64,000 nt of DNA from the NCBI GenBank assembly GCA_963708245.1, contig OY970201.1, forward strand, positions 7,440,001-7,504,000, in the 5' to 3' direction. Positions within the stretch are counted from its first letter, which is position 1, and each line of letters opens with the position of its first letter. Shown here in pieces: positions 8,696-16,830 of the stretch. Under the pieces are notes generated by a model. That model was not told where the DNA came from, did not search any database, and saw only the letters and a program-made list of their open reading frames with translations. The translations under genes were made by a program, and so were the position numbers. This stretch comes from CAVYXK01 sp963708245 (GTDB lineage Bacteria > Pseudomonadota > Alphaproteobacteria > Acetobacterales > Acetobacteraceae).

Positions 8696-8952
8696 GGTAG
8701 GCGACTTCGAATCTCGGCGGGTAAATGCGCCATACAGGAGTCTCCTGAATGGAACTGTAGCACCGGTGCCGCTCCCGACGATACGCGCTTGGTTGGCCCG
8801 TGTCCGCGGCGTCTCAGGAGTGGAGACATTATCTCAAAAAGGGACTTCGGCGCTACCCTGAAACATTTGATCTTGCCCTAGGCAAGGAGCACTGTCCCTG
8901 TTTATCATTGCTTCGTCATGCAACCTTGGAAGCCAGGGTGAAAGGGGGAGCT

Positions 8953-9804
8953 GTGTGGAGAGGTTCCTTTCTTGCGGCAAGGCCACGTGTAGCGTTGTTG
9001 GGTCTGCTGCTTGGCGCAGTTTTCGGATCTGCTGCCCGGGCCGACGAGCCGAGGCTCTCGATCAGCGGCTATGATCCGGTTGCGTATTTCACCGACGGAA
9101 AACCCGTTAAAGGCAAAGCGGATCTGGAATATGTGTGGCATAACTCGCGCTGGCGCTTTGCCAGCACTGAGCATCGTGATATGTTCATCAACGATCCGGA
9201 GCATTACGCGCCCCAATACGACGGTTATTGCGCGTTGGGTGCGTCGATTGGCGCGGCAGCGCACAAGGATTCCGTCGATCCGGAGGCTTGGTCCATCGTC
9301 GATGGCAAGCTGTATCTGGTTCACAACAGCTACTGGCTGGCGCAATGGCGGGAACACGCCAAGGAGTACATCAAGCAAGCTGATGCGAGCTGGCAGGCTG
9401 TCGCCGATCTGCCGAACCCGATCATCGTCGGACCACCCTGCGCCGCCTCCCCACCCACGACCCAGGTTGCGCTGCTCGATGGCCGTCATTGGCTGATCAT
9501 CGGTGGTCAGGTCGCGCGCGACGATGCCGGGAATGTCGTCAGCAAAGGCGATATGCAGGCACAGATAGAGCAGGTTGGAAAGAACGTCGACGCGTGCCTC
9601 AAAGCCGGCGGCTCTACAGTCAACGATATCGTCTTCACTGTCAGCCACATTGCAGCGCCTGCGAAAGCGGAATTCGACAAATACGCCGATCTGCTTCCGC
9701 GCTATTTCGGACCGCCCTCTCCGAAGAGCGTCACGGTCTCTACGCCGCAATTATCCGATCCGGATTTCCTGTTGGAAGTCGAGGCCTTCGCGGCGATCAA
9801 GTAG
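8953..9804 (+). CDS. Exported YHS-domain / Rid (YjgF-like) fusion protein
   Basis: 283 residues. A signal peptide (hydrophobic VALLGLLLGAVFGSAARA, cleavage near residue 30) is followed by a YHS-type domain opening with ISGYDPVAYFTDGKPVKG. The last 130 residues resemble a Rid/YjgF-YER057c-UK114 domain (WLIIGGQVARDD, DIVFTVSHI, and the ending DFLLEVEAFAAI). The Arg that makes RidA an imine deaminase is replaced in the SPKSVTV segment, so deaminase activity is doubtful. GTG start at 8953 with AAAGGGGGAGC just before it; an earlier in-frame ATG would put 51 residues ahead of the signal peptide. I know no experimentally defined function for this combination in the periplasm. Confidence 0.7.
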   Translation: MWRGSFLAARPRVALLGLLLGAVFGSAARADEPRLSISGYDPVAYFTDGKPVKGKADLEYVWHNSRWRFASTEHRDMFINDPEHYAPQYDGYCALGASIGAAAHKDSVDPEAWSIVDGKLYLVHNSYWLAQWREHAKEYIKQADASWQAVADLPNPIIVGPPCAASPPTTQVALLDGRHWLIIGGQVARDDAGNVVSKGDMQAQIEQVGKNVDACLKAGGSTVNDIVFTVSHIAAPAKAEFDKYADLLPRYFGPPSPKSVTVSTPQLSDPDFLLEVEAFAAIK

Positions 9805-10345
9805 ACGGGGTAACCGAGTATCGAGTGGTCGGCAGTCAAACGCGATCCGACGATCGGCCGCAGGGTCAGCACAATCCTGCCCCGCATCTATAGGCAGGTA
9901 GATTTCTATTCGGCATTTGAGGAGCCCGATATTGTATGTAGCGCAATTGCCGCTGCCACCCGCGAACTCGGCAGGTCGAGCGTCCGCTTTGGAGGAGGCG
10001 CGTCGCGCGACTGCACGGTGGTATTGGGCGCAGTCCTGCCGGTGAAGCAGCACGACGAACGTCTGCTCTCGGGAATTGCTCAATAACTGCCCAACGACAG
10101 GCTTGGGTCGCTATCTGCCGAAGCGATCGGCCGTCGCCTTGTCCGCCTTGCCATAGTGGCGCCCGGAAGCCGTCATTCCTCTTTCTGTCCAGCCCCGGAA
10201 ATCTAGACTGGCCCGCTATGCCCCACCCGGAATGATGCCAGCGGTGGATCCGCACCCGGACCATTTCTTGGTGGCAGCAAGAGGCGGATGGCCGAGACTC
10301 CGGGCAGCCCCTAGCCTGATCCTGACACCACAGGAGAAGGCACCG
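9805..10345. other. Gene-poor 541-bp stretch with one protein-like open frame lacking a start
   Basis: No convincing gene. On the + strand, 9814-10084 is open for about 90 codons and has protein-like composition (for example RQVDFYSAFEEPDIVCSAI and AAATRELGRSSVRFGGG), but there is no start codon or Shine-Dalgarno and I recognise no family. It may be the tail of a decayed gene. The remainder up to the thioesterase shows only its AGGAGA ribosome site. Confidence 0.3.
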
Positions 10346-10825
10346 ATGACCCCTATCGCAGATAGAGTTTATGGAACCGTCAGCCCGGCCAGGCAGAAGG
10401 AGATGAGCGGCCTTGAGTTTGTTCAAGGTCTCACCGACAGGACCCTGCCCCTCAACACGATCGCACGAACCCTTGGTTACGACGTAATCGAGGCAGTAAA
10501 CGGGCGTGTTGTCATTGTCGCGGAACCAGACGATACCCTACTCAACCCAGCGGGCACGGTGCATGGCGGCTTCTCCGCGACTTTGCTCGATAGCTGCATG
10601 GGGCTCGCCATCCAATCGACCCTCGACAAAGGCATCGGTCAGACAACATTGGAATTCAAGATTTCTCTTGTCCGACCGATCACAACCGAGACGGGGGAGA
10701 TCAGGGCGGAAGGCGTGGTGCTGAGTCGCGGGAGACGCATAGGCACCGCCGAGGGAAAGATCGTGGATCGCAACGGGCGCTTGCTGGCTCAGGGCACGAC
10801 GACCTGCCTGATTTTCGAAAATTGA
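10346..10825 (+). CDS. PaaI-like hotdog-fold thioesterase
   Basis: 159 residues with the hotdog thioesterase motif NPAGTVHGGFSATLLDSCMG near 71-90 (the HGG followed by Asp in the long helix). These enzymes hydrolyse acyl-CoA or aryl-acyl-CoA thioesters in the cytoplasm, usually as tetramers. ATG at 10346 follows AGGAGA with good spacing. The next frame is a truncated EamA-type transporter gene that originally formed a pair with it. Substrate unknown. Confidence 0.82.
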   Translation: MTPIADRVYGTVSPARQKEMSGLEFVQGLTDRTLPLNTIARTLGYDVIEAVNGRVVIVAEPDDTLLNPAGTVHGGFSATLLDSCMGLAIQSTLDKGIGQTTLEFKISLVRPITTETGEIRAEGVVLSRGRRIGTAEGKIVDRNGRLLAQGTTTCLIFEN

Positions 10826-10839
10826 CGCGGCGATCTGTC

Positions 10840-10955
10840 ATGGAAGGTCCAACAAAACTAGCCTACATGCGAGCGACGATCTACGGCCTCGCCGCCGTAT
10901 GCATCTGGGGCGCCTTCATTGTCGTGTCTCGTGTAGGCGTGCGGACAAGCCTGTT
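10840..10955 (+). pseudogene. Truncated EamA/DMT-family transporter, N-terminal fragment
   Basis: About 38 residues resemble the start of a drug/metabolite (EamA) transporter: the first membrane helix reads ATIYGLAAVCIWGAFIVVSR and continues VGVRTSL. After this the similarity stops, the frame continues into unrelated sequence and ends at 11055. The nine remaining helices are missing. The break point is near the left side of the mobile-element debris that includes the truncated group II intron. Confidence 0.6.
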
Positions 10956-11289
10956 TTCCGGGGGCATCGAAGCTCGCCCTGCGCGGGTGCTTTTCCGGAT
11001 TTGGCCTGGTCAGCGAATGACCGCTTCTGGGATCACTTGCTCGGCGGTCGAGTGACCGACTTGGGTCGACTTCGGTGGTTCGGGTGGGCTGCCCGGCTAC
11101 GGCGGCTCGGGGTGGAGCTCCGAACCGGAAAGGCAACGAATGAGGACCACGCGATGTTGCAAGAGGCGCTGTTGGCGGGTTCGCGCTAGACACGGTCCGG
11201 CGGGGCCTCAGGGGCGACGGCTTCGCGGGGGCCAGGTTTCTTGGTCAACCCCGGCCTCGGCGGCGCTCGGCGTCGTAGAGCAGCGCCAG

Positions 11290-12148
11290 CCGCGAGGATG
11301 GAGTAGTGACGCCGAGCGAGACGGGGACCCCGCAAGGAGGGTCGATCAGCGTTTTGCTGAGTAACGTATATCTGCACTACGTGCTCGACCTATGGTTTGA
11401 GCGCGTGGCTAAACCTCGCTTGCGAGGGGAAGCTTACCTCGTGCGGTATATCGACGACTTTGTGGTGTGTTTCCAGAATCGCGAGGATGCTCTGCGCCTG
11501 GAGGACGCGCTGCGGAATCGGCTGAAAAGGTTCGGCCTCACGCTGGAACCGACCAAGACCAAGTTGGTCGAGTTTGGGAGGTTCGCGCAGCGACACGCGG
11601 GCAAACACGGCAGAAAGCGCCCGGAAACCATCTACTTCCTGGGCTTCACGCTCTACTGCAGCCGCAACCGGAAGGGCAACTTCAAGGTTGGGATGCGCAC
11701 AGAGAAGTCACGCTTGCGGCGCAGCCTCATGTCACTGCAAGAGACGGTGCGGCAGATGAGGCATCTCACAATCGGGCAGCAGGTAGACGAGCTCAACGAC
11801 GCCCTACGGGGTCACTACGGATACTACGGCATTGCCGGAAATATCCGCGCACTGCAGAAGGTGTACCGGCACGTCGAGCGTTACTGGTCTGGGATGCTTC
11901 GCAGCCGCAGCTGGGCGGGCCGACGCCTCACCTGGGATGACTTCAATCAGCTCAAAGAGAAGATCCCGCTGCTGCGACCAAAGCTGCGGTTGCCTTACAA
12001 GGCTCTGCAGGCTCTCGCAGGACCGTGAACCAACGCCCGAAGAGCGTAGTGCAGCAAATCTGCACGCTACGTTCTGTGGGAGTCGGGGATGGGTAACCAC
12101 CCCCGACGACCCGGTGGGCGCTCAGCAATGGGCGTCCCTACCGCGAAC
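11290..12148 (+). mobile_element. 5'-truncated group II intron
   Basis: The element retains the 3' two thirds of a maturase gene, a 34-nt domain V-like hairpin at 12080-12113 (stem GTCGGGG/CCCCGAC) and a domain VI-like tail. Its last 33 bases, 12116-12148, are identical to the last 33 of the intact intron at 18709-18741. They end CCGCGAAC, so the 3' end follows the usual AY rule. The 5' end (GUGYG and domains I-III) and the first part of the maturase are missing. The left border is approximate. 10956-11290 holds no gene I recognise. Confidence 0.7.
11306..12028 (+). pseudogene. Group II intron maturase/reverse transcriptase, C-terminal part
   Basis: 240 residues. It begins inside RT motif 4 (ETGTPQGGSISVLLSNVYLH), then has the catalytic YIDD (VRYIDDFVVCF), RT motifs 6-7 and the maturase X region (FLGFTLYCSR). 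Motifs 0-3 are absent, so it cannot polymerise. It is a clearly different lineage from the second maturase in the window (YIDD against YADD and low identity), although the intron RNA tails share an identical 33 bases. Confidence 0.85.
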
Positions 12149-12224
12149 ACCGCGCAATCTGCCCGATGCAGACTGCTAGATTTCCGAAATCTCCCCCTCT
12201 TTGTGGCGGCTCATTCGCTTGCAA

Positions 12225-12965
12225 TTAAGTGCTAGCTCCTGGGGCAGCAATATCGCTGAGTGTCGCTACCACGCCATCAGTCGTCTTGACCTCGGCGGCA
12301 AAGGCGCGCCCTAAGATCTCGACCTCTGCTTCGTGCAGTTCGCAACTCGTCTCGGCGACTGCATCCTTTACTAGGATCATATTATAGTTATGCCCGACCC
12401 CTCCGCGCAGTGTCGTTGAAACACAGACGGTGGTTGTTGCCCCAGCCACGACGCAGGTCGTGATACCGAGGTGACGGAGAATCGTATCCAGCGGCGTATT
12501 CGAGAAGCCTCCATAGCCCTTCTTGATGACGATGTGTTCTCCGTCTTGGGGCTTGAGTTCGTCTGCGATCTGCGCACCCCACGAGCCTTCGATGAGGAAA
12601 GTTCGGTTCTCACCGGTCAATCCGGACCGCCAATGAGGCCACTGAGCATCGGCGTAGGCTGGATCGTGTGTTGTGATGATGTGTATGACTGGCCGTCCCG
12701 CCCTACGAAAGGCTTCGAGCAGGCGCCGCACCTGAGGGATTGTTCCCATGAGAAATGGCATGTCCCAGCCACGCTCGGGATTTTCCCTCGCGCACCGAGC
12801 AAAGCCACCATCGGGATGAACGAAGTCGTTTTGCATATCCACAATTATTAGTGCCGACCTGCTTGGGTCCGGTCCTGGCACGGCGGTGTCCACTTGCGCC
12901 TCCCCTGGCCCATGAGCCGCGTTCGTTCGAGCCCGCGGCGAATGTCCCTCAAAATTAAGGGCCAT
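12225..12965 (-). CDS. Isochorismatase-family cysteine hydrolase
   Basis: 246 residues. The catalytic triad of the family is visible: Asp43 in IIVDMQNDFVHPDGG, the Lys of HIVIKKGYGGF, and the Cys of AGATTTVCVSTTLRGG. The family includes nicotinamidases, N-carbamoylsarcosine and biuret-type amidases and isochorismatases; the TTTVCVSTT context fits the amidohydrolase side. The chosen start is the ATG at 12965; a TTG six codons earlier is also in frame, and no clear ribosome site separates them. The first 35 residues are poorly ordered. Substrate not assignable. Confidence 0.8.
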   Translation of the reverse strand: MALNFEGHSPRARTNAAHGPGEAQVDTAVPGPDPSRSALIIVDMQNDFVHPDGGFARCARENPERGWDMPFLMGTIPQVRRLLEAFRRAGRPVIHIITTHDPAYADAQWPHWRSGLTGENRTFLIEGSWGAQIADELKPQDGEHIVIKKGYGGFSNTPLDTILRHLGITTCVVAGATTTVCVSTTLRGGVGHNYNMILVKDAVAETSCELHEAEVEILGRAFAAEVKTTDGVVATLSDIAAPGAST

Positions 12966-13526
12966 GCAAGTCGGCTGCACCAACCCGCCGCTCGACCGGA
13001 CTCACAGCGACATGTCTCTGCAAATATCAAGAAAACGCACATTGGAAAAGTCTGATACCTGGCTTCGACGTTCTCTTCACGTTCACGGCTGAGGCATCGG
13101 CTGCTGAGACCAATGACATCTATCTGCGTCTCGGGTGGCCCGTTGAGTCGGCCGATGTCATCGGCGACCAAATGGGCCGGAGCAATATCGAGCAATCGCG
13201 TCGTGCGATCGAAGCCTGCCGACCACGTCGCCGTGTCGCCGAGCACCTGCCCGCCCTCTGTCGGTGCGCCGCCCGCAGCCCTACACGAATAGGACGACCG
13301 CGCCCCAGGTTATGAGCGCTGCCCCGATCAGCCGGCTGCTGTAGGCGCTGGCCGGAAGGGTATTCTCGGCCAGGAAGAGAAGCGCTCGATGCGCGAGACA
13401 GCCCGTTGGTCACGACTGGCCTCCTCGCTGGCGTTCGGGGTCTCTCACGACTAGGATCGGGGTAGCTGTATCTCGTCAATACGTTCTTTGCGATCCTATT
13501 CATCATCCTGCCGACGGGTGCCTGGC
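12966..13526. other. 561-bp stretch of apparent gene debris
   Basis: No intact gene. Reading leftward, 13283-13400 encodes a membrane-protein-like tail (ALLFLAENTLPAS, then LIGAALITWGAVVLFV and a stop) with no upstream part. 13050-13246 has a second protein-like frame (WSAGFDRTTRLLDIAPAHLV) that I cannot assign. Just before the EmrA-like gene, a + frame carries a hydrophobic stretch NTFFAILFIILPTGAWHD that overlaps its start. These look like remnants, or one very small membrane protein, and I do not call genes. Confidence 0.3.
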
Positions 13527-15062
13527 ATGACCGAGCATATCAGCGAGCCAAGTTCCGACCAGACGCCTCCGATAGGAAGCGGGCGTGCTCCAGTGGTTGG
13601 TCGCACGGAATCAGCAGAGTCACATGCTGGTTCCGGGCCAGTCCCACCGGAAGGTCGAACGTCCGCGCGAAGGCGAAGGCTGCTGATCGGAGGAGTAAGC
13701 GCTATAGTCATAGCCGTCCTCGTTGTGTTTGGTATTCCAACGATCCGGCTGGCGCTCAACACCGCTTCGACGGACGATGCATACGTGAACGGCCACGTGA
13801 CGTTCGTTGCCGCCCGCGTCCGAGGCCAGGTTGCCCGGGTCCTAGTGGATGACAACAACCGTGTGCACAAAGGAGATATTCTGGTCGAACTGGACAAGGA
13901 GCCTTATCAAGACGCCGTTGCTGTGAGCAAGGCGGCCGTCGACACCGCAAAGGCCAACCTGCTGGTGGCCACGGCCACGGTCCGGGGTATCGAAGCGGAG
14001 GCCAGAAGCCGGCGCTGGAAATTACAGAACGCCATTGAGGATGTCGGAAACCAAGTAGCGCTGCTGCGTGCGCGGGTCGCCGCCTTCGATAAGAGTAAAG
14101 CCGAGCTGACGCTGGCCCAGCTGGATTTCGAACGGGCGCAGCGGTTGCTGGGGACCCCGGCCGAGAGCCGGCAGGAGTTTGACCAGCGACAAGCGGCGTT
14201 GTTGACTGCCCGAGCACAGGTCACCCAAGCGCTGGCCGATGTGTACCAAATCCGCGCCTCTTTGGGATTGCCGGCCGTACCCGAAAGCGGAGATCTCGCT
14301 GCAGTGCCACCCGATATCGATCAGAACTTCTCTTCCGTCCGCCAGGCACAAGCAGACCTGATTCAGAGTGCGGCTGAACTGGGTACCGTGCATTCGTATG
14401 ACCAGGCACCGACGCAGATGCTCGAGGATTTTCAAAAGTTGGGCGACGTCGACCAGACGTTCGCTCGACTTGCGGCTGACGCGCCAGACGTGAAGGAGGC
14501 CAAGGCTAAGCTCGAAGCTGCCGAGCGCGATCTCACTCAGGCCGAATTGAATCTTCGGTACTGCGACATTGTCGCGGAAATCGACGGCGTCGTGACCAGC
14601 CGCAATGTCAATCCGGGCGATGATGTTCAAGTCGGGCAGAGCCTTATGGCGATCCGCTCGCTTCGCGACATTTGGGTTGACGCCAATTTTAAGGAGACGC
14701 AGTTGCGCTACTTGCGCATCGGTCAGGCCGCGGATCTGTACGTCGACATGTACGGCGACAGCCACGTATTCAAGGGCCGCGTCTCTGGTTTTACGATGGG
14801 GACCGGATCAACACTGGCGCTGCTGCCGGCGCAGAATGCCACGGGCAATTTCGTCAAAGTGGTGCAGCGGCTGCCGGTTCGGATCGACGTCGAAGACTAT
14901 GACCCCGACAAGTACCCGCTGTTCTACGGCGCCTCGGTTGTTCCGTACGTCTATATCAATAAGCCGTCGACCGGACCCGATGCTGGGAAGTTTCTTCAGA
15001 CCTACGTACCGCAATCGCCAGCCCCTGGTTCGGTCGCGAGCTCGTTGGGCACCAAACGGTGA
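13527..15062 (+). CDS. EmrA/HlyD-type membrane fusion protein of a multidrug efflux pump
   Basis: 511 residues. A cytoplasmic Pro/Ser-rich N-terminus (to about 55) and one transmembrane helix (SAIVIAVLVVFGIPTIRL) are followed by the barrel-sandwich half TDDAYVNGHVTFVAARVRG. Next come long coiled-coil alpha hairpins rich in Ala/Gln/Glu (about 140-320) and the second lipoyl half with GDDVQVGQSLMAI. These are the marks of EmrA-like periplasmic adaptors that link a major-facilitator pump to an outer-membrane channel. The 4-base GTGA overlap with the next gene implies translational coupling. ATG at 13527 has only a weak ribosome site. The coiled-coil region is longer than in E. coli EmrA (390 residues). 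Confidence 0.85.
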   Translation: MTEHISEPSSDQTPPIGSGRAPVVGRTESAESHAGSGPVPPEGRTSARRRRLLIGGVSAIVIAVLVVFGIPTIRLALNTASTDDAYVNGHVTFVAARVRGQVARVLVDDNNRVHKGDILVELDKEPYQDAVAVSKAAVDTAKANLLVATATVRGIEAEARSRRWKLQNAIEDVGNQVALLRARVAAFDKSKAELTLAQLDFERAQRLLGTPAESRQEFDQRQAALLTARAQVTQALADVYQIRASLGLPAVPESGDLAAVPPDIDQNFSSVRQAQADLIQSAAELGTVHSYDQAPTQMLEDFQKLGDVDQTFARLAADAPDVKEAKAKLEAAERDLTQAELNLRYCDIVAEIDGVVTSRNVNPGDDVQVGQSLMAIRSLRDIWVDANFKETQLRYLRIGQAADLYVDMYGDSHVFKGRVSGFTMGTGSTLALLPAQNATGNFVKVVQRLPVRIDVEDYDPDKYPLFYGASVVPYVYINKPSTGPDAGKFLQTYVPQSPAPGSVASSLGTKR

Positions 15063-16672
15063 CGGACGCGGTACTTTCACCTTCACTTCCCAGATCCCAT
15101 GCTGGGGGAAGCCCCTGGGTAGTGGCCGCGGTCGTCGTGGTGCCAACCTTCATGGAGGTGCTCGATACCACAATCGCGGTTGTAGCGTTGCGCTATATTG
15201 CCGGCGGCCTGTCCGCTACGGTCGATGACGGCGAATGGGTTATTACCAGCTACCTGGCCGCGAACGCCATTATCCTTCCGATCACCGGCTGGTTGTCGGC
15301 GCACCTTGGTCGCCGTAACTACTTTCTGCTGTCGATCGCCGTCTTTACCCTCGCCTCGGGACTGTGTGGAATGGCCACCAGTCTCACTCAGCTGATCCTC
15401 TTCCGCGTGCTCCAGGGTTTGGCGGGCGGCGGTCTTCAGCCATCCAGCCAGGGAGTGCTGCTGGATGCCTTCCCCGTGGAAAAGCAAGGCACAGCCATGA
15501 CGCTGTTCGGCTTCGCCGCACTGATAGCGCCGGTCGTCGGCCCGACCCTCGGCGGCTGGATAACGGATAGTTACTCGTGGCGGTGGGTGTTCTTTATCAA
15601 CGTTCCCGTCGGTCTTCTGGCACTTGCTGGGTGTTACATCCTACTCCATGATCCGGAGTACCTCACGGCCCAGCGTACGGAGTTGAGGAAGCGGCCGTTC
15701 AATTTTGACTCGATCGGCTTGTCGCTGCTGGTCATCGTCATAGTCTGTTGGGAAGTGATGCTCAGCAAGGGACAGGAGTGGGACTGGCTGGGCGACCCAT
15801 TTTGGCGTGTCCAGACGCTGGCGGCTCTCTTCGCTGTGGGTCTGATCGGGCTGATCGTCTGGGAGTTGCGCCACCCCAATCCTGTGGTCAGTCTCCGCCC
15901 ATTGGGGGAGCGCAACTTCAGTGCGTGCTGCATCATCATCTTTACCGCTTACGCGGTGCTTTATGCCGCCAGCACCTCGTTGCCTGGCCTGCTGCAGTCC
16001 CTGTTTGGTTATGACGCGCTGAGCGCGGGATTGGTCATGTCGCCGGCCGGATTCTTTGCTGTCGTCGCAATGCCCTTCGTGGCCCGCACGCTTGGTCGGG
16101 GCACCGACGCGCGGTGGGTGATGGTCGCCGGCCTAGTGACTATGGCCGCCGGCAACTATTGGATGTCACAGATGAATCTGGACATCAGTCCGAGCCAGGT
16201 CGTCTGGCCTCGGGTAGTATTAATCGTGGGCCTTGCGATATGCTTTGCCCCGGCGAATGTAGCGGCCTACCTCTATACGCCAATAGCGCTGCGCGGAGCG
16301 GCTGTCGGCTTGTTGAGTCTGCTGCGCAACGAGGGAGGCAGCGTAGGTACATCGTTGGCGCAAACGCTCCAAGAGCGCCGCGACCAATTCCACAGCCTCC
16401 GGCTCGTTGAATCTCTCAATCCCCTCAATCCGGCTACAAATTCTTTCCTTGATCAGGCTCAGGGGCCGTTCCTCCAGCAGACCGGGGATCCCGTTGCTGC
16501 GCATCAGCTAGCCTTGCAAGCACTCGAGAACCTGCGCCAGCAGCAAGCATCCGCCCTTGCCTATTTCGATGTCTTTTGGGTGTTAGCTGTTGTGATGCTC
16601 GTCCTCGTGCCCGTGGTGCTGGTCATGAAGCGCTCAGTGGCCGAGAAAGGCGCTCGTATCGGAGCCGAATGA
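15059..16672 (+). CDS. EmrB/QacA-type (DHA2, 14-TM) drug:H+ antiporter
   Basis: 537 residues with about 14 hydrophobic helices. The DHA2 signatures are VVVPTFMEVLDTTIAVVALR in TM1, the loop GWLSAHLGRRNYF, and motif C in GFAALIAPVVGPTLGGWI. It is the inner-membrane proton antiporter partner of the EmrA-like protein encoded just upstream, to which it is coupled by GTGA overlap. Substrates are probably hydrophobic drugs or uncouplers by family precedent. No regulator gene (MarR/TetR) and no TolC-like gene are next to it. A small hairpin (CGCTTGC/GCAAGCG, 16681-16696) follows the stop. Confidence 0.88.
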   Translation: MTDAVLSPSLPRSHAGGSPWVVAAVVVVPTFMEVLDTTIAVVALRYIAGGLSATVDDGEWVITSYLAANAIILPITGWLSAHLGRRNYFLLSIAVFTLASGLCGMATSLTQLILFRVLQGLAGGGLQPSSQGVLLDAFPVEKQGTAMTLFGFAALIAPVVGPTLGGWITDSYSWRWVFFINVPVGLLALAGCYILLHDPEYLTAQRTELRKRPFNFDSIGLSLLVIVIVCWEVMLSKGQEWDWLGDPFWRVQTLAALFAVGLIGLIVWELRHPNPVVSLRPLGERNFSACCIIIFTAYAVLYAASTSLPGLLQSLFGYDALSAGLVMSPAGFFAVVAMPFVARTLGRGTDARWVMVAGLVTMAAGNYWMSQMNLDISPSQVVWPRVVLIVGLAICFAPANVAAYLYTPIALRGAAVGLLSLLRNEGGSVGTSLAQTLQERRDQFHSLRLVESLNPLNPATNSFLDQAQGPFLQQTGDPVAAHQLALQALENLRQQQASALAYFDVFWVLAVVMLVLVPVVLVMKRSVAEKGARIGAE

Positions 16673-16830
16673 CGGGTGCTCGCTTGCCTGCAAGCGGAAT
16701 TTCGCTACGTCACATCCGCCCGTACCGGCATCGACCAGCCGGCAATTGCCGCACGCGCGAGGAGACCGCAGCTATTCGCGAATCCGTCGTTTGGTTCGAG
16801 GGTGGGATGGTGCATAAATGAAGATTTTCG

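Noticed and set aside
13120..13506. 128-codon leftward frame in the debris before the EmrA-like gene
   Set aside because: Arg/Ser-rich shadow composition; other frames in the same stretch look more protein-like but are fragments.
16681..16696. Hairpin CGCTTGC/GCAAGCG after the EmrB-type gene as a terminator
   Set aside because: Two-base loop and no T-run; too weak to call.
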